Origin: JBGPQJ01 sp963829485
Lineage (GTDB): Bacteria > Chloroflexota > Anaerolineae > Anaerolineales > Villigracilaceae
Length of the DNA: 64,000 bases
Direction: 5' to 3'
Assembly (NCBI GenBank): GCA_963829485.1
Contig: CAWHIK010000006.1
Span: 186,001 to 250,000 of the forward strand
The position numbers were made by a program, and so were the translations under genes. The notes under the pieces were generated by a model. It searched no databases, was not told the origin of the DNA, and saw nothing but the letters and a program-made list of their open reading frames with translations. Within the stretch, counting starts at the first letter, position 1, and each line of letters starts with the position of its first letter. Below, piece after piece: positions 58,708 through 64,000 of the stretch.

Positions 58708-59878
58708 TGAATGATCTCCGTTCCTCGTCATTGGATTGAGTTTGTGTTTGCGGCTTTCCGTTTCCCTGGCGAGCGATGTTCATCAGGATCCCGACTGCGA
58801 TCATGGTCGCGATCAGGTTGGACCCGCCGGCACTCACAAAGGGGAGGGCGTTACCGGCAAAGGGGAACAACCCAACGATGACAGCCATGTTCATGAGCGC
58901 TTCCAGACCTATCCAGACTGTGAGACCTGCCGCTATCAGGGTTCCGAGCATGTCGGGCGCTTTATGAGCAATTCGCAAACCGCGCCAGACGAATAAACCG
59001 AAAAGGACGATTACTCCCATCGCACCGACCAGCCCCAGCTCTTCCGCCACGACTGCAAAAATACTGTCGGTGGGGGGGACGGGGAGCCCGGTGAGTTTGG
59101 TACGGGCTTTCCCGATACCCGCGCCGAACCAGCCTCCATTGACAATGGCTTCCAGCGAGCGGCGGACGTGGTAGGACGATTGCATCGGGTCTTCGAGACC
59201 GGACATGTAGGATGCCAGCCGTTCTCGTCCGGTGGAACTGAATTGCACCACGATAAAGCCGGTCGCAACGGAGATCAGGATCAGGAAAACGATCTGGCGA
59301 AGATCTCCGCCGGCGAGGAAGAACAGCAATCCACCGAGAAGGAATATCGTTCCGGTGGCGCTCAGGTCGGGCTGGAGGTAGATCAGACCGCTGATGAAAC
59401 CCAAAATGGTCGCCAGGGGGATCAAACCCAGGTTGATGTCATGGATCGATTCCCGCTTTGTATAAAGCCAGACGGACAAATAAATCACCGTGACTACTTT
59501 TGCGAGTTCCGATGGTTGGACTGAGCCCTGGAAAAGTGTGCGGACTGCACCCAGGCGGACTTCCCTGACGATCAGAACGGAGACGAGCAGGAAAACTGTC
59601 ACGCCCATGATGGTCAGCAAGACTTTCCTGTCGCGCAGGATGTGGTAATCGATGCGGGATAATACGTAAGCAGTGGCAACTCCTCCAGCCATGAATAAAA
59701 TCTGCTTGAAAAAGATATAACCGGGCTTCTGGTAAACAGCCTGTGAAAAATCCCAGCTGGCCGAGAAGACCATGATCAACCCGAAGGCACCGAGCACGAT
59801 AAGCACCAGGAGCATCGGCAGGTCGACATGACCGTAGGCGGCTTTATTCTTTACACCGGGTCGTTGCAATGAATTCAT
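58643..59878 (-). CDS. ftsW: Peptidoglycan polymerase FtsW
   Basis: The SEDS-family protein (411 residues from the ATG at 59878, which overlaps the murD stop) has ten membrane helices, GPSEL-type QPSELAKV, the SEDS block GGWFGAGIGKARTKLTGLPVPPTDSIFAVVAEELG (span only), and FVSAGGSN near the end. It polymerises glycan strands with PBP2. The tail past residue 375 is polar and overlaps murG by 65 bases; a small indel near the end could have removed a nearer stop. Confidence 0.93.
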   Translation of the reverse strand: MNSLQRPGVKNKAAYGHVDLPMLLVLIVLGAFGLIMVFSASWDFSQAVYQKPGYIFFKQILFMAGGVATAYVLSRIDYHILRDRKVLLTIMGVTVFLLVSVLIVREVRLGAVRTLFQGSVQPSELAKVVTVIYLSVWLYTKRESIHDINLGLIPLATILGFISGLIYLQPDLSATGTIFLLGGLLFFLAGGDLRQIVFLILISVATGFIVVQFSSTGRERLASYMSGLEDPMQSSYHVRRSLEAIVNGGWFGAGIGKARTKLTGLPVPPTDSIFAVVAEELGLVGAMGVIVLFGLFVWRGLRIAHKAPDMLGTLIAAGLTVWIGLEALMNMAVIVGLFPFAGNALPFVSAGGSNLIATMIAVGILMNIARQGNGKPQTQTQSNDEERRSFSATADLRRRNGRRSVSRPGRS

Positions 59879-61260
59879 GAAAGCTCGAGTACCCATTTTC
59901 TAAAGCATTCTCCTCGTTCTTCAAAATCCTTGAATTCGTCGTAACTGGTGCCTCCCGGCGAAAACAGGACCACATAGCCGGGTTGTGTTGCGCGGGATGC
60001 GCAGATGATGGCTTCTTTCAAGTTCTTGCAGACCGGGCGGGTGAATGGTCTCTGCCCGGAGGCATGAGGACCCAGGGAGTCATTGATCTTCGCTGCTGCC
60101 TCGCCGAACAACACGACGTGATCCACCCGCTTGTGGATAAGCTGAGCCAGGTCGCTCCAGGGAAGGTCCTTGTCGCGGCCGCCCAGCATCAGCACCAGGG
60201 GGCTGCTGAACGAATTGATTGCTGCGATAGTCCTCTCGGGCGCCGTCGCGATCGAATCGTTGTACCAGAGCGACCCGTGCCAGTCGCGGACGAACTCCAG
60301 CCGGTGGGCAACACCTTTGAAGTCTTCGATACCGGCGCGCATATCGCTGGGCGTAAACCCTGCCGAGTAGGTGATCGTGCAGGCAGCCATCACGTTCAGG
60401 CGGTTGTGTTCTCCACGCAGTTCGATGGCATCTGCCACGGGGAGTTTTTCTTCGCGGCCACGGGTGCGGACGTAGAAATCGGTGCCTTGAACGAACGTTC
60501 CTTCCCCGTTTTTGGAGAGAGGAGTAAAGCCAAAGGAAAGCAGGCTCCCTTTTACTTTCTCAGCCAGCGCCCAAGTAACGGGGTCATCGCGGTTCAGGAT
60601 GGCTGTGTCGGTCGGTGCCTGGTATTCTATAATGCGTGTCTTGGCGGCCGTGTAAGCTTCCATAGTCCCATGCCGGTCCAGGTGATTCGGCGTGATGTTC
60701 AACACAGCAGCAACATTTGTCGAGACGGTCATCTGTTCCAATTGGAAGGATGAGATCTCAAGGATGGCGAGGTCGTCGGTCCTCATATCGTCAACATAAT
60801 TGATCAACGGATCCCCGATGTTGCCGCCGATCCAGACTTCGCGAAACTTGCCGGATAATCCCGCTTTGGCGATCCTGCCTACCAGAGTCGTGGTGGTTGT
60901 CTTTCCCGCAGAACCTGTGATGCCGATCGTCTTGCATGGGACGGTTTCCAGGAAGATCTGCGTATCGTTCGTCAGAGGGACGCCTCGTTTTGCCGCTTCG
61001 ACCACCAACGGATTGGTCAGCGGAACGCCGCCGGAGATGGCGACCAGATCCGCCCCGTTGAGCAGGTGGAGAGGGTGACCTCCCGAGACCAAATCAATAT
61101 TCATGCCGGCTGTGGACTGGCGTGCAGCGTCCAACTCTTCGGCGGGGCGACTATCGTTCAAGACAACCTTTGCTCCGTGACCGGAAAGATAGCGTGCCAG
61201 AGCCAGACCCTGACGGGCTGCTCCGATGATGACCACACGCTTGCCTCTCCAATTTGCCAT
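59875..61260 (-). CDS. murD: UDP-MurNAc-L-Ala--D-Glu ligase
   Basis: The 461-residue ligase starts ANWRGKRVVIIGAARQGLALARYL, has the ATP loop GITGSAGKTTTTTL, then NDSIATAPERTIAAINSF and LMLGGRDKDLPW. It adds D-Glu. The start is the ATG at 61260, right after the mraY stop; the frame extends upstream into mraY, but that part is not related to MurD. It ends at ftsW with an ATGA overlap. Confidence 0.95.
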   Translation of the reverse strand: MANWRGKRVVIIGAARQGLALARYLSGHGAKVVLNDSRPAEELDAARQSTAGMNIDLVSGGHPLHLLNGADLVAISGGVPLTNPLVVEAAKRGVPLTNDTQIFLETVPCKTIGITGSAGKTTTTTLVGRIAKAGLSGKFREVWIGGNIGDPLINYVDDMRTDDLAILEISSFQLEQMTVSTNVAAVLNITPNHLDRHGTMEAYTAAKTRIIEYQAPTDTAILNRDDPVTWALAEKVKGSLLSFGFTPLSKNGEGTFVQGTDFYVRTRGREEKLPVADAIELRGEHNRLNVMAACTITYSAGFTPSDMRAGIEDFKGVAHRLEFVRDWHGSLWYNDSIATAPERTIAAINSFSSPLVLMLGGRDKDLPWSDLAQLIHKRVDHVVLFGEAAAKINDSLGPHASGQRPFTRPVCKNLKEAIICASRATQPGYVVLFSPGGTSYDEFKDFEERGECFRKWVLELS

Positions 61261-61262
61261 TT

Positions 61263-62258
61263 TTATACCAATGCCATTCCAACACCGATCATTGCAGCCA
61301 GCAATCCGATCAACCAGAAGCGCTGGACCACCTGGGTTTCGCTCCAACCGAGAAGCTCAAAATGATAGTGAAGAGGAGCCATCTTAAAGATCCGTCGTCC
61401 CTTCGTGATCTTGAAGTAAATGATCTGCAGCGCCACGCTGATCCCTTCGCTGACGGGTATCACTGCAATAACTGCCAGCAGCGGCCATTGTCCGGTCATC
61501 AAGGCGATCACGGCGACTGTGGAACCTAAGGCCATCGAACCGGTGTCGCCCATGATGAGTTCAGCAGGGTGCACGTTGAACCACAAAAATCCGAACAACG
61601 CGCCGACGAAGGTGAAACAATAACGAGCCAGGTAGGTCTGCCCCTGGCTGATGGCGATGATGCCGTAAGCCGCCAGGATGGTTGCTGCGATCAGACCAGC
61701 TAAGCCATCCAAGCCATCGGTGAAATTGACGGCGTTGGCGGAGCCAACAATGATGAAAGCTGCGATGGAAATGTAAAGCCAGGTTGGCAGGACGATCTCG
61801 AACTGGATGCCCGGAATGTACATGTCAGGTACATCGAGCAGGTAAAGTAATGTGAAAGCTGCCGCAACGGCAAGGAATACCTGTGCTGCAAATTTGGTGC
61901 GCATGCGCATGCCTTCGCCTTTGCGCTTGCCGCGGATGCCTTCCCAGTCGTCGATGGCGCCAAGGGCTGCAAACCCAACCATCACCAGAACAGGGACAAG
62001 GACCGATTTGCCGATCCCGCTGAACCCGGCCAGGGAGGCTGCATTCAACAGGATGGTCAACAGGATGACCGGTGCGATGAACATGACACCCCCCATGGTG
62101 GGTGTGCCCATTTTCACCAGGTGCTGGGTCGGTTCCTCAACGCGGATGATCTTGCCCACTTTGAAATGGCGCAAAATCCGCAGGAGAGGTCCGCCCCAGA
62201 TGACGGTAAGCATGAAGCTCAAGGCTGCCAGGCTGACGGCGAGGGAGGTTTCCTTCAT
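61263..62258 (-). CDS. mraY: Phospho-MurNAc-pentapeptide transferase MraY
   Basis: The 331-residue membrane enzyme has ten helices with the conserved loops GTPTMGG, ALGAIDDWEG (DDxxK-like), NFTDGLDGLAG (NxxNxxDGxDGLA-like) and APLHYHFELLGWSE (HHxFE). It moves phospho-MurNAc-pentapeptide to undecaprenyl phosphate. The start overlaps murF by four bases (ATGA). Length is a little short of the E. coli form but normal for this phylum. Confidence 0.95.
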   Translation of the reverse strand: MKETSLAVSLAALSFMLTVIWGGPLLRILRHFKVGKIIRVEEPTQHLVKMGTPTMGGVMFIAPVILLTILLNAASLAGFSGIGKSVLVPVLVMVGFAALGAIDDWEGIRGKRKGEGMRMRTKFAAQVFLAVAAAFTLLYLLDVPDMYIPGIQFEIVLPTWLYISIAAFIIVGSANAVNFTDGLDGLAGLIAATILAAYGIIAISQGQTYLARYCFTFVGALFGFLWFNVHPAELIMGDTGSMALGSTVAVIALMTGQWPLLAVIAVIPVSEGISVALQIIYFKITKGRRIFKMAPLHYHFELLGWSETQVVQRFWLIGLLAAMIGVGMALV

Positions 62259-63676
62259 CCTTCAACCTCCAACGCGGATGTGATCCGGTCCATTCTCAAG
62301 CCGTGTGAACCTTTCAAGAGGACAAAATCCTGACTGGATAAATTGCTGCGCAGCCAGCCGGTCAACTTCTCGATGTCCTCAAATTCAACTATGCTCTCCT
62401 TCTTCATCCCTGCCTTGCGTGCTGCATCTGCGATCGCATGGGCGCGCGTCCCAAGTGTCACGAGCATATCCGCCACGCGGGCTGCCCGTACACCGACCAT
62501 TTCGTGTCCTTGTTTTTCATATTGTCCCAGCTCGAGCATATCGCCCAGCACTGCGATCTTGCGCCCGTCCATCTCATCAAGCAGATTAAGGGCTGCCATC
62601 ATGGATTCGGGCGAGGCGTTGTAGGTGTCGTCGAGCAGCATCGCGCCGGAGGCTGTCCGTACGGCGACCATGCGCAGCTGGGTATGCCCGCGCTGCAAGC
62701 CGTCGAATATTTCCTGCCAGGTCAGCCCTTCGACCAGGCCAACCGCCGTTGCACGGAGGGCAGTATGAACCGAATGCTGACCGATCATGGGAGCGCGCGT
62801 ATGCAGGATCTCGTCCTGGTAGTGAAGCCGGAAGCGGATGCCTTCCAAGCCTTCACTCTCAACCTCGTCCGCCCACAGATCGGCTTGTGGATCAAGCCCA
62901 TAGTAGAAAATTCTCGCTTTCGTCCTGTTCGCCATCCAGCGCACCCAGGGGTCGTCGTGATTCAGAATGGCAGTACCATCCGGGGCGGGGGGCAGCGCTT
63001 CGACCAGCTCTGCTTTTCCCCGGGCGATGTCCTCCTGCGATCCTGCCCGTTCAGCATGGACGGTGCCGATGTTGGTGATGACACCCACTGAAGGAAGCGC
63101 GATGTCGCAGAGGAATTTGATCTCGCCCGGAACATAGAATCCCATTTCCAGCACGGCGCGCTCATGCCCGGTCCCCAGTTTGAGCAGGGTGAGAGGAAGA
63201 CCGATCTCGTTATTCAGATTTCCCGGGCTCTTGAGCGTGTGGTAGCGCTGTGAAAGCACCTCGGATATGATCTCCTTGGTCGTTGATTTCCCCACGCTTC
63301 CGGTGATTCCGATCACACGCACGTTCAGTTTTTTCCGCCAGAACCCTGCGATTCGTTGCAGAGCCATCAGGCTGTTATCCACCAATATACACACGGGGAG
63401 GGTGATGGGTTCCACCACGGCCGGTATGTTGTTTCGACGGAAATCAAGCATGGCAAAATTACCGGGAACTTCGTGCTCGATCAACGCGAAGGAAGCGCCT
63501 CGGCGAAAGGCTTCGGCAACATAATCGTGACCATCCACCCGTTCACCGGGCAGCGCCACGAACATCCCGCCGGGGATCGCCTGCCTGGAATCAATCGCCG
63601 CCTCGGTGATGACCAGGTCGGACATCGTCGGGCGTGAGTGAGTCAGGGCTTCGAACGCGTCTGCAAGAGTTAACAT
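62255..63676 (-). CDS. murF: UDP-MurNAc-tripeptide--D-Ala-D-Ala ligase
   Basis: The 473-residue ligase has SRQAIPGGMFVALPGERVDGH near the start, GITGSVGKSTTKEI near residue 125 (ATP), LEMGFYVPGEI, and DDTYNASPESMMAAL. It adds D-Ala-D-Ala to finish the pentapeptide. The start overlaps the PBP stop by one base (TAATG), and the end overlaps mraY. The operon is tightly packed from here on. Confidence 0.95.
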   Translation of the reverse strand: MLTLADAFEALTHSRPTMSDLVITEAAIDSRQAIPGGMFVALPGERVDGHDYVAEAFRRGASFALIEHEVPGNFAMLDFRRNNIPAVVEPITLPVCILVDNSLMALQRIAGFWRKKLNVRVIGITGSVGKSTTKEIISEVLSQRYHTLKSPGNLNNEIGLPLTLLKLGTGHERAVLEMGFYVPGEIKFLCDIALPSVGVITNIGTVHAERAGSQEDIARGKAELVEALPPAPDGTAILNHDDPWVRWMANRTKARIFYYGLDPQADLWADEVESEGLEGIRFRLHYQDEILHTRAPMIGQHSVHTALRATAVGLVEGLTWQEIFDGLQRGHTQLRMVAVRTASGAMLLDDTYNASPESMMAALNLLDEMDGRKIAVLGDMLELGQYEKQGHEMVGVRAARVADMLVTLGTRAHAIADAARKAGMKKESIVEFEDIEKLTGWLRSNLSSQDFVLLKGSHGLRMDRITSALEVEG

Positions 63677-64000
63677 TATTGTCCAGCCAACACTTCCCTG
63701 ATGCTGTCGGGCGGGATACCCATCAGGACGACCAGCCTTGAGGCAACTCTTTCAAAGACTGGAGCTGCCACCTGGGATGCCCATTCGGACGTCTGCGGCT
63801 TTTCCAGCCACACATAGACCATGAACTGTGGATTCTCGATCGGACCCCAGCCGATGAATGAAGCGTTGGTCACGCCATCCAAATAACCGCCAGGCCCCGG
63901 GATCTGCGCAGTGCCCGTCTTGCCCACCAGCCGGTAACCGGGAACGTCCACAACACCTTCGCCTCGTTCCAGGGATTGCGCCAGCATCTCTGTCAGCGTA
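63676..64000 (-). CDS. Penicillin-binding protein 2-type transpeptidase, C-terminal fragment
   Basis: Only the last 107 codons are inside the window; the 5' part lies beyond the right edge. The frame reads LTEMLAQSLERGEGVV, then YRLVGKTGTAQIPGPGGY with the KTG motif of the transpeptidase, and FIGWGPIENPQFMVYV. This is the end of a class B penicillin-binding protein (FtsI/PBP2), the usual first gene of the mur/fts cluster. Whether it is FtsI or a PBP2 paralog cannot be told. Confidence 0.9.
   Translation of the reverse strand, partial: TLTEMLAQSLERGEGVVDVPGYRLVGKTGTAQIPGPGGYLDGVTNASFIGWGPIENPQFMVYVWLEKPQTSEWASQVAAPVFERVASRLVVLMGIPPDSIREVLAGQ

Overview
The window most likely comes from a member of the Chloroflexota, probably class Anaerolineae. 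The pointers are a lipoprotein with three NBR1-type Ig-like repeats, a DUF3160 lipoprotein, Thr/Pro-rich extracytoplasmic linkers, sortases paired with an IPVTG sorting signal, and a mur/fts cluster with a CvpA-like gene and a 63-codon ORF inside it. The assignment is by gene content and style only; there is no rRNA gene.

Layout. 1-3.7 kb: tail of a dihydropyrimidinase-like gene, an acyltransferase, two PilZ paralogs with near-identical promoters, a thiolase and a small HExxH protein. 3.7-7.3 kb: a four-gene operon for a biotin-dependent, sodium-translocating decarboxylase of the methylmalonyl-CoA type. 7.4-12.9 kb: a large GAF/PAS histidine kinase, a CPBP protease and an MFS carrier. 13-17.9 kb: an export operon (ABC-2 permease, HlyD adaptor, F420-type reductase-like protein, two ATPases). 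17.9-25.4 kb: a broken GyrI-like gene, dinB, a CapA-like protein and cell-surface proteins. 25.4-30.9 kb: der, the c-di-AMP pair cdaA/cdaR, a coaE fused to a second domain, and the RNase P RNA gene. 31-37.8 kb: a sortase island with three sortase-like proteins and two wall-anchored substrates. Each substrate-sortase pair is preceded by two tandem copies of a structured RNA element that ends in a terminator. 37.8-49.8 kb: ECF sigma factor, DegV, uvrA, LysM protein, rpsT, rubrerythrin, a P-loop kinase, argS, a cyclic-2,3-diphosphoglycerate-synthase-like protein and obgE. 49.9-64 kb: the division and wall cluster, read leftwards from PBP2 through murF, mraY, murD, ftsW, murG, cvpA, murC, murB, ddl, ftsQ, ftsA to ftsZ.

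The most interesting item is the repeated RNA element at 34871-35170 and 37517-37629/37379-37489. All four copies share the same sequence blocks, and the last block is also the 5' arm of a terminator hairpin. They therefore look like tandem transcription-terminating riboswitches of a class I cannot name, controlling surface-protein display.

Caution: six otherwise intact conserved genes (mmdB, the FG-GAP-like gene, surface protein 1, uvrA, argS, ftsQ) each carry a net one-base frameshift, mostly in short homopolymers. Three of them (uvrA, argS, ftsQ) are essential or nearly universal, so sequencing error is the likeliest cause. The GyrI-like gene has about four shifts and may be truly decayed.
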